The notes under the pieces were generated by a model. The model had not been told where the DNA came from. It did not search any database and saw only the letters and a list, made by a program, of their open reading frames with translations. A DNA stretch of 64,000 nucleotides, from assembly GCA_963576735.1 (NCBI GenBank), contig OY755198.1, positions 1,178,001-1,242,000 of the forward strand, given 5' to 3'. Origin of the DNA: Bedellia somnulentella (lineage: Eukaryota > Arthropoda > Insecta > Lepidoptera > Bedelliidae). Position 1 is the stretch's first letter; each line of letters begins with the position of its first letter. Made by a program: the position numbers and the translations under genes. Of the stretch, positions 38,146 through 48,612 are shown piece by piece.

Positions 38146-38425
38146 TGTGTTAAATTAGTAATTCTACACTAGTTAATGAGCCACCTGAATATCAGAAAAT
38201 TGAGATGATCTCAAAACAATTAGTAGAGCGTGGCCCGAATCACTTAGTTACTTTTGGAAGCTGAGAGCGGAAAAGAAAATATAAATTACATATTTTGAAT
38301 CATATATGTAAGATAATTTGGATACATTTAAGAGAATCTCCTAAAATTTGACAACAAGTAGAGCACAACCATGCAGCTATTGTAACAGACAAATTTGTAA
38401 ATAATTGTGATCACATAACGATCTA

Positions 38426-38678
38426 CATACATACATACATATACTCACGGCTATAAATACCTAGATGGGGTAGCCAGAGCTAAGGAATCAGAAATTCCTC
38501 AGCCACTTTCGGGAGGTTTAGTGGGGAGAAGATGGTAAAATAAAGGTTGTTGGTTATGGGTCTCCAACCGCATCGCCCAAAAATCCCTAAAAAGCCCCAA
38601 TACCGTTTGTCGCCTCTTACGAACAACCAACGGAAGAAAAGGGGAAGTGCTATTCTAAGCCGACACTACACAGCTATT
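38426..38678 (-). mobile_element. SINE-A copy with 13-bp TSD
   Basis: ACATACATACATACATATAC to CGACACTACACAGC. ACATAACGATCTA flanks at 38413-38425 and 38679-38691. Confidence 0.92.
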
Positions 38679-38724
38679 ACATAACGATCTATTTATAGTT
38701 TTATATTGTATCATATACATATTT

Positions 38725-38940
38725 GCCGTGTAGTGCCGGCTTAGAATGTCACTACTCCTTTCCACCACGGGTTTCGTTAGAGGTACTAACATTATGGGGC
38801 TTTTTAAGTGGTTTTTGAGGCAGACCATGCCCTACGATACTGTATTTCTACCATCTTGTCCCCTACCATCTTCCAAATGTGGCTGAGGAGTTTCTTGCTC
38901 TGAATTTATAGCCGTGAGTATATGTATGTATATATGTATG
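38725..38940 (+). mobile_element. SINE-A copy, old type
   Basis: GCCGTGTAGTGCCGGC to GCCGTGAGTATATGTATG with TTTTTGAGGCAGACC decay and loss of part of the hairpin. Confidence 0.82.
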
Positions 38941-39241
38941 ATTTATGTGCAGGATGTTTCCGGGCTAACACCAAAATTGTAATGGACGTGAAAAACGATG
39001 TGAGTTGACGAGTTTCTTACGGGTTCTTCTCTCAACAAAACACCTTCCGAATCCGAAGTAAACTTAGTATTAAGTTGAAATTTTACGTTCAAAAAACAAT
39101 GATTTATCTTTTTACTTTGAAATAAATGATTATTTTTATCGATAGAAACCCACAACCATTAGAAGAAACATCATAGGCTTTACCCATATTATCTTACTAA
39201 ATTTGAAGAAACAAGAGCAGACGCTGAAGAAACCCTATCTA

Positions 39242-39384
39242 TCTATACTTATAATAAATCTGTAGAGAGGACAATTCTGTACATGAAATATATTTTCAAA
39301 ATAACCATCAGGTGGTGATTAGGGATCGATACTGATGCCAAAAATGCAATCAGTAAAATTTTTGTCTGTCTGTCTGTCTGTCTT

Positions 39385-39426
<42 letters not shown>

Positions 39427-40242
39427 GGTTTGTATGTTCCTTATGGAAACAAAAACTACTCGACGGATTTTAACGAAACTTGGTACAATTATTCTTCATA
39501 CACCTGCGCAGGTTTTTGTATACTTTCCAACAGAGTAGTAAAGGGGAATTTTGGGAAATTTTGGGAAAACGGGAGAAGTTACTCCATTTTTTAAGCTTCC
39601 GTCGTGTGTGCAGCCTCAATGGTTAAACTTACATAAAATCATGTGTGACGGAAATATTCTTCATAAAACTATCTAAAAAAAAAAACTCAATAGTTTATGT
39701 CTATCTTTTACGGTTGACTCACAATAACACGTGTAATTCCTGATAACTTAGCAGTTCGGAACATTCTGATTATATTTGTTTACTCTTACGTTTGTAAACC
39801 TCTCACTCATCCCTAATTTAAAAAAGGTAACATTATTACCTATTCAATAAAAAAAGAATCATAGAAATCGGTAGATAAACACCGAAATTATACATAAAAT
39901 AAGCCATCGCGCCCGTGATCAAAACCAAATCTTTACTAATTTACATATAACATACTAGATGGCGCCAGTAGTTGCATCCTACAACACGTAATGATTTATT
40001 TTTTAGATTGTTATAAATACTTCATAGCGTTTTATTCCAAATTTGCTATTAAACGGAAATACTGAACCGTTCATCAAAGCGCATTTAAAATCACCAAACT
40101 ATACTGTTTAGGGAGTGCTATAAATTTAATAAATTGAAAACATTGCGCTGAATTTCACAATGCTTGAGCAGTGACTGAAGAAAGAAACCTCAGATATTTA
40201 AAAAAACAACGCTACCCGTGCGAAGCTGGGACGATCCACTAG
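39242..40242. mobile_element. Helitron-like non-autonomous element, 1,001 bp
   Basis: The 5' end is A|TCTATACTTATAATAAA and the 3' end is GATCCACTAG|T, so it lies between A and T as Helitrons do. CCCGTGCGAAGCTGGG shortly before the end can form the usual terminal hairpin. The interior has a (TCTG)n run and the phrase CTACTCGACGGATTTTAACG, familiar from lepidopteran elements of this kind. No Rep/helicase frame. Confidence 0.8.
39363..39426. repeat. (TCTG)n microsatellite
   Basis: About 16 TCTG units with one TCTT interruption, inside the Helitron-like element. A cysteine/leucine-repeat reading frame over it is an artefact. Confidence 0.95.
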
Positions 40243-40384
40243 TATGTTAGTAAAATAACACTTCCCGTCAAAAAGTGGAGCAGCAGGTTTGAATTTAGGA
40301 TCTACGTTAATGCACATTAGCACTATATTAGATATAATACATAAATACATACATATATTACATAAATACATACATATACTACAA

Positions 40385-40413
40385 ACATACATACATATAC
40401 TCACGGCTATAAA
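40385..40413 (-). mobile_element. SINE-A tail-end fragment
   Basis: CATACATACATATACTCACG followed by GCTATAAAT, then broken by an inserted AATAATAATAAAAGCATTTA segment. Confidence 0.75.
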
Positions 40414-40650
40414 TAATAATAATAAAAGCATTTATTTGTCTTTCTTCAGCACATAACATGAAATAAACAATATAAAATTATAAAAGACAAAATGGTCCAG
40501 CGAGTTCGTTTTATCCGCAGCAAGCAGATAGCTTCGATTTTCAGCTCTGGGCAAACACTTATAATTATAACTATAAAAAAAACTAAATCTAACTTATATC
40601 TAGAACACATACAATATATGGACAAAAACACATATTAACAAATATAAATA
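40405..40650. repeat. Insert with (TAA)n border, possible LINE 3' end
   Basis: Starts TAATAATAATAAAAGCATTT ATTTG and carries CAGCGAGTTCGTTTTATCCG. A (TAA)n-bordered start is typical of some non-LTR 3' ends, but no coding part is present. Confidence 0.4.
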
Positions 40651-40670
40651 TTTACAAACATTTTCTCATT

Positions 40671-40720
40671 CCAAAGCTCTGACTCCCCCCTTAAGGGATT
40701 TATAGCTGTGAGTATATGTA
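40671..40720 (+). mobile_element. SINE-A tail-end fragment, opposite orientation
   Basis: CCAAAGCTCTGACTCCCC, AAGGGATTTATAGCTGTGAG and TATATGTATG. Opposite in strand to 40385-40413, so the pair is not a simple interrupted copy. Confidence 0.72.
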
Positions 40721-40744
40721 TGAATAAAGATTTATTATAGATAT

Positions 40745-40905
40745 TATATAGATATTATTAACATTGAGGGAAAACATAGTGGGGAAACCCACATGGTTGA
40801 GAATCCACACACACACACATCCTTTGAACATCGGTTGACCAGCAAAATGTCACGTGATTTTCAGATAGTACCTGTGCCATTGTATAATAATTACAGTGTG
40901 AATAT
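40745..40905 (+). mobile_element. SINE-B copy, very diverged
   Basis: CATTGAGGGAAAACATAGTG, GGGGAAACCCACATGGTTGA, AAATGTCACGTGATTTTCAG and TAGTACCTGTGCCA. Head and tail are missing. Confidence 0.7.
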
Positions 40906-42420
40906 TTAGTTTTGTTTCAGAGCTTAGTTTCGTTTCGTCTTTTATAAGAGAGAGCTTTTATAATTAAAATGTTTATTCTACTTTTAAATCGAGCTTTTTC
41001 CCATCAATATTGCACAAAAACTTTCTTAAACTATAAAACAATATTAATAACGCTTCTGACTACATAATATTTACATCGGTTATGTCGTTATGTATTTAAA
41101 AAGGTATTTTAGATATCGCTTTCTTTCATACATATAAATTCCATAGATTATGCAAATATTTAATTTGGCAAAATCCGCCACGCCTGAATAACTCAATAAT
41201 AAAAAAACAACCATACAAAACACAACTTTATAGTCCAAAAAATAAAGATTAAAATCATTATGAACATGTAAAATTAGTTTTTAAACGACTTTAAATCTTA
41301 AGCACTTCTATTTAAGAGTTATATTTACATATTTCATCTCAGAATTCTTCATATTGTGAGAGACATATGGGAAGTATAACCCTACTTTCTTCTTAACACC
41401 GTTGATGTTGCAGTAAGAAGGCTTTAGTTGGCCAAGGAGGTCGCTTGGCATAATGGACTAGTATCGGTGCCGGCGAAATTTAAAAAATAAGTGATAGGTG
41501 TTTTTTTTATTTTAAGACTAAAGTTTTTTAGTGTTGTGCTTTTATTTTAATCGATATTTATTGGATTCCGATTAAGTGACGTTTTTGTGGCTGTTGAAAA
41601 ATGGTAAGCTTTTTTCAATTAATTAAATAATTTTGGGTCATTTATTATCAATATGTTTTTTTACTAACATTACAATAAAGTACATATATTTTTAAGTTAA
41701 TTAATAATCGAAGTACGATTTTTCATTTCATATTTTAATAAATTATTCTGATGTTGTATATTTAATAATTTTATTTTCTCTAATTTACCTTTTTAATTAT
41801 TATAAGAAATGTAGGTACATTAAGCTAATTATAGAGATGAATTGAACTAGTTTGCCGCAGTTTTATATCGTTAACTGTTTTTATTTCTAATGAGTGTATA
41901 AATTACTACTTTATTATTACTTTAAATTACTATAATACTTTTTGACTCCAATTAAGATAAGTGATTAATCTTACTAACACATATATATTTTTTCGTCTTC
42001 TGTTATTCGACTTTTAATTAAATTAGTCAAAATCATTACCAACCGATTAAAATTCCTTAAGGTTCCACTATTTATATTTATTTGTTATTTCACACGGATA
42101 GTCATCTAAATTATCAAAATATAAACTATGGCCATATCACCATATTCCGGATAGTATCGAGCTACTCGATTAGGACATTTATGAACTGTGATGGTTTTCC
42201 TACCGCATCGCCCATCAATCTCAAACTCACAAGAAGGGATAGTATTGTAAAATAAAGGACCTTATTAATAAAAGACCTCATTGTAATGTAATGATGAAAC
42301 AATCCTCAAAAGATGTCATAATATTTCATCTCAAAATTACGTGTAGAAACTGCCTTCTTGAAACCAAACAAAACAAATGATAAATAAATAAAATACAAGT
42401 GAAATCTTTACCTAAATACA
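40906..42420. other. AT-rich, mostly unique-looking DNA
   Basis: No recognisable transposon. At 41480-41602 an AT-rich leader ends GTTGAAAAATG|GTAAGC, where a start codon is followed at once by a good splice donor. This arrangement is known in some insect housekeeping genes; no downstream exon could be identified. Confidence 0.4.
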
Positions 42421-42424
42421 TAGA

Positions 42425-42463
42425 TATACTCACATCAAAAGTTCCCATTGGGGTAAGCAGAGA
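42425..42463 (-). mobile_element. RTE-like LINE 3' end, left part
   Basis: ATATACTCACATCAAAAGTT and CCCATTGGGGTAAGCAGAGA match the RTE 3' hairpin. Continues at 43063 after the palindrome. Confidence 0.8.
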
Positions 42464-42468
42464 CAATT

Positions 42469-43058
42469 GGCCTAGACCTCGCTTTTTTAACATACCCTTT
42501 TTATATTATAAATCGATAAAGGACATCAAACTTAACAACTTTGGCTATGGAATGCCTATCTAAAATATTGTAATTTTCAAAATATAATAATAATTAAATA
42601 TTGTCGTACCTAGTTCAAACTGAGAATGTATACAATGAGATTCCTTGCTTCAGTGAAAATAAAAAATAAAAAAAAAACATTTGATCTATGGTGTAAACAA
42701 AAACATAACCTCTTTCGGTATTTTCCAGTTCAATCGCTCGCTTACCGGTTTATTTTCATGATATTATTTTTCAACGACGATCAATACAACTGGAAAATAC
42801 AGAAAGAAGTTATATTTTTGTTTACAGAGCGAAAAGCATATATCAAATGTTTTTTTTTTATTTTTTATTTTCACTGAAGCAAGGAATCTCATTGTATACA
42901 TTCTCAGTTTGAACTAGGTACGACAATTTTTAATTATTATTATATTTTGAAAATTACAATATTTTAGATAGGCATTCCATGGGCAAAGTTGTTTAGTTTG
43001 ATGTCTTTTATCGATTTATAATATAAAAAGTGTATGTTATAAAAGCAAGGTCTAGGCC
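42469..43058. mobile_element. Near-perfect 590-bp palindrome (long hairpin MITE)
   Basis: Arms of about 260 bp (42469-42731 and 42789-43058) are almost exact reverse complements around a loop of about 57 bp. The outer ends are GGCCTAGACCTCGC and its counterpart GCAAGGTCTAGGCC. Flanking CAATT/AATTG bases are the likely target, inside an RTE 3' fragment whose two halves remain on either side. The 83-codon frame over the loop is incidental. A transcript would form a long double-stranded RNA. Confidence 0.92.
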
Positions 43059-43062
43059 AATT

Positions 43063-43170
43063 GATAGCCACTTTGTTCCACCATAGCAAACATTTCTAGC
43101 ATTGCAAATTCATACATGCCCGTTTATTCTTCATACTTCGCCTGCCTTTTTGAGCGCATTTTACATTTGA
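43063..43170 (-). mobile_element. RTE-like LINE 3' fragment, right part
   Basis: ATAGCCACTTTGTTCCACCA, then TTTATTCTTCATACTTCGCC and GCCTTTTTGAGCGCATTT. Resumes the copy cut at 42463. Confidence 0.82.
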
Positions 43171-43181
43171 TGATAAAATAT

Positions 43182-43350
43182 ACATACATATACTGACGGC
43201 TATAAATCCCAGGAAGGGATAGCCAGAGCTAAAGAATTAGAAATTCCTCAGCCACTTTTGGAAATTTCATTGGGGAAAAGATAGTAAAAATAAAGGTTGT
43301 TGGTGATGGGTCTCCAACCGCATCGCCCAAAAATCTCTTAATAGCCCCTC
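43182..43350 (-). mobile_element. SINE-A copy, 5'-truncated
   Basis: ACATACATATACTGACGGC to ATCTCTTAATAGCCCC; head missing. Confidence 0.85.
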
Positions 43351-43965
43351 TTAATATAAAATATAATTTATTACATAAAAGGTGGTTATTCTTACAATAC
43401 TAAAATAAATATGTTAATGAAAATGTCATGTAGAGCCGGATATTACTACTACATCATCTCTTCTTATGAAGGTCATAGGTCCCAAGTCTGCAATTATGAC
43501 CACAGTATGAGATTTGGTAGTGATATGCCAAACCAACTGCTTGTTAAAAAGGCAATGAAAACAAAAGCTTATTAAATAGTCGTAACTCTTTTTACAATGA
43601 TTACTAGATCTGCTGCAGCCATTAATATATTAGGTAGTTATTTTCTTTCAATACAAACCAAATGCATTTAAGTAACTTTCAGTGGGCGTATGTTAATTTT
43701 AACAAAGATGACTAAAATTAATGGTGTGTTTATAATTATGACACAGATCATAAATCAGTGGCCGTTGTTTCATTTTCACTTTTGATTTTATTATACCTAT
43801 ATGTTTGTAACTGAATTGCTTTCGTGCTCTAGCGTGTTCGGTTTTAAATCCAGATGTTCCGGGGTTGGTCATTAGGAAGGTAAAATCACAAATATAATTT
43901 GTGGATAGATTGAATAATGCAGATAAAAAAAATTATTGAAAAACTGTGTATTTATTATTATTCGG

Positions 43966-45327
43966 AATATCTTTAGTTCCTCGCCTCTCCCATGGCCGAA
44001 ACAGAAAATTAAAATTTTAAATGGGAGAGGCGGTACTCCCCGACAAGAGCACAGTCGGTCGGGGTCAGGGAGTCAGGTTCAAGAACCGACGGACGATCCG
44101 AGCCGTATCGAGCAGCACCGCTTTCTGCATCTGTGCTGGAACCGACACGCCACAGAAATCCAACCGCCTCAAGTTGGTCGCGAGGCTGGTTGGAATTAAC
44201 CCGTTCGCGGACAAAACAATTGGGATTATTTCTGTCGAAGTCACACCCCACATGTCGGTGATCTCGTGAGCCAGATCGAGATATTTCCGACGCTTCTCGG
44301 TGTCGGCTTTCACGAGACCCTCGTCATGTGGGATAGTGACATCCACTAGAAATACCCTCGACTGCGACCGATCCCATACCACGATATCAGGCTTATTCGC
44401 TAGAATAGTCCTGTCCGTGATAACGGATCGGTCCCAATAGATTTTGGCTCGGTCGTTTTCTAGGATTGGTTCCGGCAGATACTTGTAATACGGCAGCCTC
44501 TGTTGCAAGAGTCCGTATTTCAGAGCGAGCTCCTGATGTAGGATTTTGGCTGCTTGGTTGTGTCTGTGCAAGTACTCAGTGTTAGCAAGAGCCGAACAAC
44601 CGGAAATTACATGCCTAAGTGACTCTCCGGGACGGCCACATGCTCGACAGATGTCTGTGGTACCGTCCTTTAGGATGTATTTCCGATAGTTCCGCGTCTT
44701 GATAACCTGGTCCTGTATTGCACAGACAAAACCTTCGGTTTCCCCAAAGAGGTCCCCGAAACGCAGCCAATGCAGGGAGGCTTTACGGTCCACGAAAGGT
44801 TCGTGAAGTACCTTGTAAAACCTCCCGTGCAGCTCCTTCTCTTTCCATACGGACTCCCGATCAGAGGTGCTAAGTACCTCCGGGGTTCGCCAATCCTGTG
44901 AGGCCAACGATAAGGGAGTCAGTCCTTTATCACTAGCGACCACCTCTCCCCGAATACTATCATCCGTCATCGTCAAAAAATAGTTTCTGAGGTTGCATAC
45001 CTCGCGGTTGTGCATGGTTTTGGCACTCAAGAGGCCTCGACCACCACACTTCCGCGGGATATACAATCTCATAACCGACGATCTCGGATGATGCATTCGA
45101 TGAGAGGTCATCGTCGTGCGGACTCGTCTGTCCAGAGCGTCTAGTTCGGACTGAGTCCATCTGAGCACGCCAAACGTGTACATCAGTACAGGCATGACCC
45201 AGGAGTCAATGGCTCGGACTTTATTAACGCCTGACAAGTAGCTATTAAGCACACTTTTCAGGCGTTCATAAAACTCCTCGCAAACACCCTGTTTCACGTC
45301 TGCCACCTTCACACCGATGGTTTGTTT
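43966..45327 (-). mobile_element. R4/Dong-like LINE, 5'-truncated
   Basis: Both ends abut (TTA)n: GTATTTATTATTATT at the 3' side and TTTATTATTATTATTATT at the 5' side (45324-45345). TAA-repeat targeting is documented for Dong of Bombyx. The 3' UTR (43966-44064) has two perfect hairpins, CCCCGAC/GTCGGGG and GCCTCTCCCAT/ATGGGAGAGGC. The polymerase domain is lost by truncation; the thumb, knuckle and endonuclease regions remain open. Confidence 0.9.
44065..45324 (-). CDS. R4/Dong-like LINE ORF, C-terminal half with restriction-like endonuclease
   Basis: Frame of at least 415 codons, open at its truncated 5' side (the first ATG is not a real start). Residues numbered from MKVADV at 45312: thumb-type region VMPVLMYTFGVLRWTQSELD (39-58) and MHHPRSSVMRLYIPRKCGGR; CCHC knuckle CRACGRPGESLRHVISGC with C222, C225, H234 and C239; then the endonuclease core KPDIVVWD (307-314) and VFLVDVTIP (320-328), the PD..D arrangement of R2/R4-type enzymes that nick specific targets. 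The end is ARIVRRFLNLTP. The phrase WTQSELDALDRRVRTTM is characteristic of R4/Dong. No internal stop is present, but without the RT domain it cannot move itself. Confidence 0.9.
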   Translation of the reverse strand, partial: QTIGVKVADVKQGVCEEFYERLKSVLNSYLSGVNKVRAIDSWVMPVLMYTFGVLRWTQSELDALDRRVRTTMTSHRMHHPRSSVMRLYIPRKCGGRGLLSAKTMHNREVCNLRNYFLTMTDDSIRGEVVASDKGLTPLSLASQDWRTPEVLSTSDRESVWKEKELHGRFYKVLHEPFVDRKASLHWLRFGDLFGETEGFVCAIQDQVIKTRNYRKYILKDGTTDICRACGRPGESLRHVISGCSALANTEYLHRHNQAAKILHQELALKYGLLQQRLPYYKYLPEPILENDRAKIYWDRSVITDRTILANKPDIVVWDRSQSRVFLVDVTIPHDEGLVKADTEKRRKYLDLAHEITDMWGVTSTEIIPIVLSANGLIPTSLATNLRRLDFCGVSVPAQMQKAVLLDTARIVRRFLNLTP

Positions 45328-45350
45328 ATTATTATTATTATTATTTATTT
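45303..45350. repeat. (TTA)n/(TTTA)n run, R4/Dong target
   Basis: TTTATTATTATTATTATTAT then TTATTTATTAAATCAGAC. The following CAGACAACAAGGGTCCATAG recurs at 61475-61530, so this is the edge of another dispersed repeat in which the LINE sits. Confidence 0.8.
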
Positions 45351-45708
45351 ATTAAATCAGACAACAAGGGTCCATAGTATTAGTAACATTATTATCTTAG
45401 CCTATGTTAGTATACAATATTATCTATTTATTATTATTAATCAGTATCACAATCAGTCAATTAGCACCCGCGCAAGGTGCTGCATTATTAGGGAGTCGTA
45501 GCGCCCTGCTATGGTCCTCAGGATAGAGTTAGAGCTGCACCGCACCCTGCAGAGCAACGAAGCGGCTTTCTTTTTTTTTTTAATAAATTTTATTTATTTT
45601 TTATTATATATTATATTTATTATATTTATAAGCGGGTATTTGCATTAAAAAAATTACAAATTTAAACCATATAATGTTAACCTATATTAAACAAAAAACG
45701 GCAACAAG

Positions 45709-45990
45709 GCCGTGTAGTGTCGGCTTTAGCCGTGTAGTGTTGGCTTAGAATAGCACTACCCCGTCTCTAACGATGGGTGTACGTAAGAGGCGACTAACGG
45801 TATTGGGGCTATTAAGGGATTTTTAGGTGATGCGATTTGGAGACCACACACCCACAACCTTTACTTTACCATCTTTTAATTAAATAAAATATCTTTTCCT
45901 CACTCAATTTTCCAAAAGTGGCTGAGGAATTTCTGCTTACTTAGCTCTGGCTACCCCTTCTAGGAATTTATAGCCGTGAGTATATGTATG
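45709..45990 (+). mobile_element. SINE-A copy with duplicated head
   Basis: Begins GCCGTGTAGTGTCGGCTTTA and immediately restarts GCCGTGTAGTGTTGGCTTAG, then runs to GTGAGTATATGTATGG. A short TTAATTAAATAAAATATCTT insertion is in the body. Confidence 0.88.
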
Positions 45991-46079
45991 GAAAAAAGGA
46001 ACAGTCTCAGCATTTATGCAAACAGCACCGTTTGGTGCTAGCTTACAGCGCTGGTTTTCAGGCTGTCCCTGACTAATGT

Positions 46080-46150
46080 AACGAAGCTCGAGAGGTTCGG
46101 CAGGATCGCCAACAAATGGACTAATGGCGTGAGTATATGTATGTATGCAT
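46080..46150 (+). mobile_element. RTE-like LINE 3' end fragment
   Basis: CGAAGCTCGAGAGGTTCGGC, AGGATCGCCAACAAATGG and TAATGGCGTGAGTATATGTA with an (ATGT)n tail. Confidence 0.78.
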
Positions 46151-46274
46151 GCAAGTATATACATAAAATAAAGCAGGGTTAATGACGGATCTCTAGCCCC
46201 ATTACCTAGCAATCACTATCGTCACCAAGATCATCATCAAATTATATGATATTTGTATAGCATATATTTAATTG

Positions 46275-46622
46275 CGAGAAAAGACGTGATTCGTGACTGG
46301 TGTAGTGTGAAAGATGATATTCTAAAAATGTAAATGGTTTGGGTGCATTGAGAGGATGAATGACAGTTAATTGGTGAAAGAGATCTATAGAGCTAGTGTG
46401 GAAGGTATGTGAGTAGAGGACGACCTCGGAGGACACACCTGGACAAATAGAGAATGTGCTCAAAAAGGCAGGCGTCTGAATTATGAAGAATAAAAGAGCA
46501 TTTATCAAAAGATTGATGGAGGAACGAAGCTAGAGAGGTTTGCACAAGTGACAAAGTGGCGATCAATAGTCTCTGTCTACTCCAATGGGAAATAGTAGCG
46601 TGCGCATGTATGTATGTATTTT
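46275..46622 (+). mobile_element. RTE-like LINE 3' fragment, about 350 bp
   Basis: Plus-strand relic covering ACGTGATTCGTGACTG, GTTTGGGTGCATTGAGAGG, GCTCAAAAAGGCAGGCGTC, ACAAAGTGGCGATCAATAGT and the tail GCATGTATGTATGTAT. Frameshifts and substitutions throughout. Confidence 0.85.
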
Positions 46623-46639
46623 GATACTGAAATTTTGAC

Positions 46640-47560
46640 AAGGAAAAGAATTTGTCATACTATACTAGATGGCATATATATAATTGTTAATAAACCATTG
46701 TATTCCTTCTTATTACAATACTTTTGATGAAACGATTGTAGAGTTAGTTTAAATTTCTTATTGTCGAGAGGTTCCGAAAGTGTGAATTAAATTAATAAAA
46801 ATGCATTTTAAACACATTATTAATGAGACTTTAAGATGAGTTACATTCACAAAATATAAAAATGCGAGCCAAGTTGATCTTTCGGATTTTTAAATTATTT
46901 ATATTATGTTCTGAATCGGTAACCTGTTCAATTTTGGAAAAGACAAAAAGAAATCATATGACATTGCCACTTAACTTTTAAATGTCAAAAATGCGATAAA
47001 CCGGTGTAGGACATCTCGCAATAACCGGTAATGGAATGTTGCGTAACCTATGGCATTTATCGAAAGTTGCACATCACTATCGCCAAAAACTGACCACTAC
47101 AACTTTCGATTGCAAAGCAAAAAAAAGAAAGCAAGCTTCTGGGTGCGCCTGTTTTAAGTATATTTAAAATTTCTATAGATTTAATGATATCGATTTGCGT
47201 TTGTCAGTCTAGTTACTGAATTATTTATTATCGTCTAGTTTGGTAAAAGTTGCATGAGCTAAAATGTAACTAGTTCTTGCAGTTTTTTTACAGTATAGAA
47301 GAGTTTCTATTTTTTTTTAAAGTTGCCTAGAGCAGAGTTCTAACTCACAATTTACGATCACTTACTACTGTTATTATCAAAATCTTACAAAATTTAGCAT
47401 AATAATGTGTCAAAAGTTGAATGGTGTGAGCAAAAGCATAGCGAGGGATCCCATATGGCTAAGTTATGTTAATGCATGTGAATTTATTGAAATTAAGTGG
47501 TAATGGGCTAACCAAATCATGTGAATATACAATAAAAAATGTAATTGTTTTTTTTATGAA
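46640..47560. other. AT-rich DNA, no gene seen
   Basis: No transposon termini or exon-like segments recognised, apart from a moderately GC-rich patch at 46960-47150 lacking an ORF. Confidence 0.4.
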
Positions 47561-47584
47561 ATTTTAATAAGTTGTATTAATTTA

Positions 47585-47925
47585 ACTCACGCCATTTGGA
47601 ACCTTAGCTCCCATTCAAATAGACATCGACTACTGATTGCAACTTTGTACAATCCTGGCAATCCTACATACATATTTCCCATTAAAGTAGGCAGAGATTA
47701 TTGATTAATAACTTGTATGATCCTGGCCAACCTCTCTAGCTTCGTTTACATCCATTAATCTTTTCATATATGCTCTTTTATTCTCATATTTCGGATGCCT
47801 GCCATTTTGAGAACACTCTTTCAATGATTGGAGATTTGGTCCAGGCGTGTTCTCGTTGGTCGTCCTCTACTTAAATTACCTTCCATATTGGCTCTATAAA
47901 TCCCTTTTGCCACTGTTATCCACTC
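47585..47925 (-). mobile_element. RTE-like LINE 3' fragment, partly duplicated
   Basis: Two RTE 3' ends in series: AACTCACGCCATTTGGAACC (47585-47665), then TACATACATATTTCCCATTA (47668-47925), which continues through CCTCTCTAGCTTCGTTTACA, TGCCTGCCATTTTGAGAAC and CGTCCTCTACTTAAATTACC. The second lies in the tail region of the first. Confidence 0.8.
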
Positions 47926-47968
47926 AGAAACTACTAATTCAGTTTAAAAATATATTAATAAATTTATA

Positions 47969-48003
47969 ATTATAACTACCCGAGCAAAGTTGGGGTGGAT
48001 CGC
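47969..48003. repeat. Helitron 3'-end-like fragment
   Basis: ACTACCCGAGCAAAGTTGGG followed by GTGGATCGCTA resembles the terminal hairpin region at 40212-40242, but the CTAG end is mutated. Confidence 0.35.
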
Positions 48004-48350
48004 TATCGCTATTTTTTTATTTTTTTTAATCTTATCTTTCTGGATTAAAGGCATAGCAAGATGTTAAATTAAGATAATAATCTAGAACTTTTCTTTCATT
48101 ACTGACTGGTGTCTGAAGATTTCGCAACAGACTTAAATCTTCAACACGTCTGTGTACAAGAACACAAAGTGTTTGCGTAACCTGAACAATGAGTTTTTCA
48201 CAGACCCTCTTTATATTCAACGTGGACGCATGCAAATTATCCAAAGTCGTTTTTCGCAGACAATGAAATTGATTCATATGGTGCAGAAAATATTACGACA
48301 AACATCGATAATTTTTTTACTTAGAATTCGGTACATCACTAATAAAAATA

Positions 48351-48525
48351 CATACATATACACACGGCCATAAATCTCGAAAATGGGTAGCCAGAGCTTC
48401 AGAGCTAGAAACTCCTCAGCCATATTTGGAAATTGAGAGGGGCTCCATAGCCATACCATAAGCAGCCTGTAAGCACACCCGTGGGTAGAATGCGGTAGTG
48501 ACATTCTAAGCCGGCACTACACGGC
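48351..48525 (-). mobile_element. SINE-A copy, internal deletion, 13-bp TSD
   Basis: CATACATATACACACGGCC to GGCACTACACGGC lacking the middle. GTACATCACTAAT flanks at 48331-48343 and 48534-48546, with several extra bases at the junctions. Confidence 0.85.
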
Positions 48526-48579
48526 ACCTTTCAGTACATCACTAATTAAAGCGTTTTTAATTGTTTGCGGCATTGTTAA

Positions 48580-48612
48580 ATTATAGGAAACCCACACGAC
48601 TAACTTAGTCAT
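48580..48612 (+). mobile_element. SINE-B old copy, left part
   Basis: AGGAAACCCACACGACTAAC and TTAGTCAT; continues at 48857 after a SINE-A insertion. Confidence 0.7.

Noticed and set aside
39335..39538. 67-codon frame rich in Cys/Leu/Ser/Val repeats
   Set aside because: It is a translation of the (TCTG)n microsatellite within the Helitron-like element.
42626..42877. 83-codon frame over the centre of the long palindrome
   Set aside because: Openness follows from palindromic A/T-rich arms; the peptide has no domain and the start lies in the arm.
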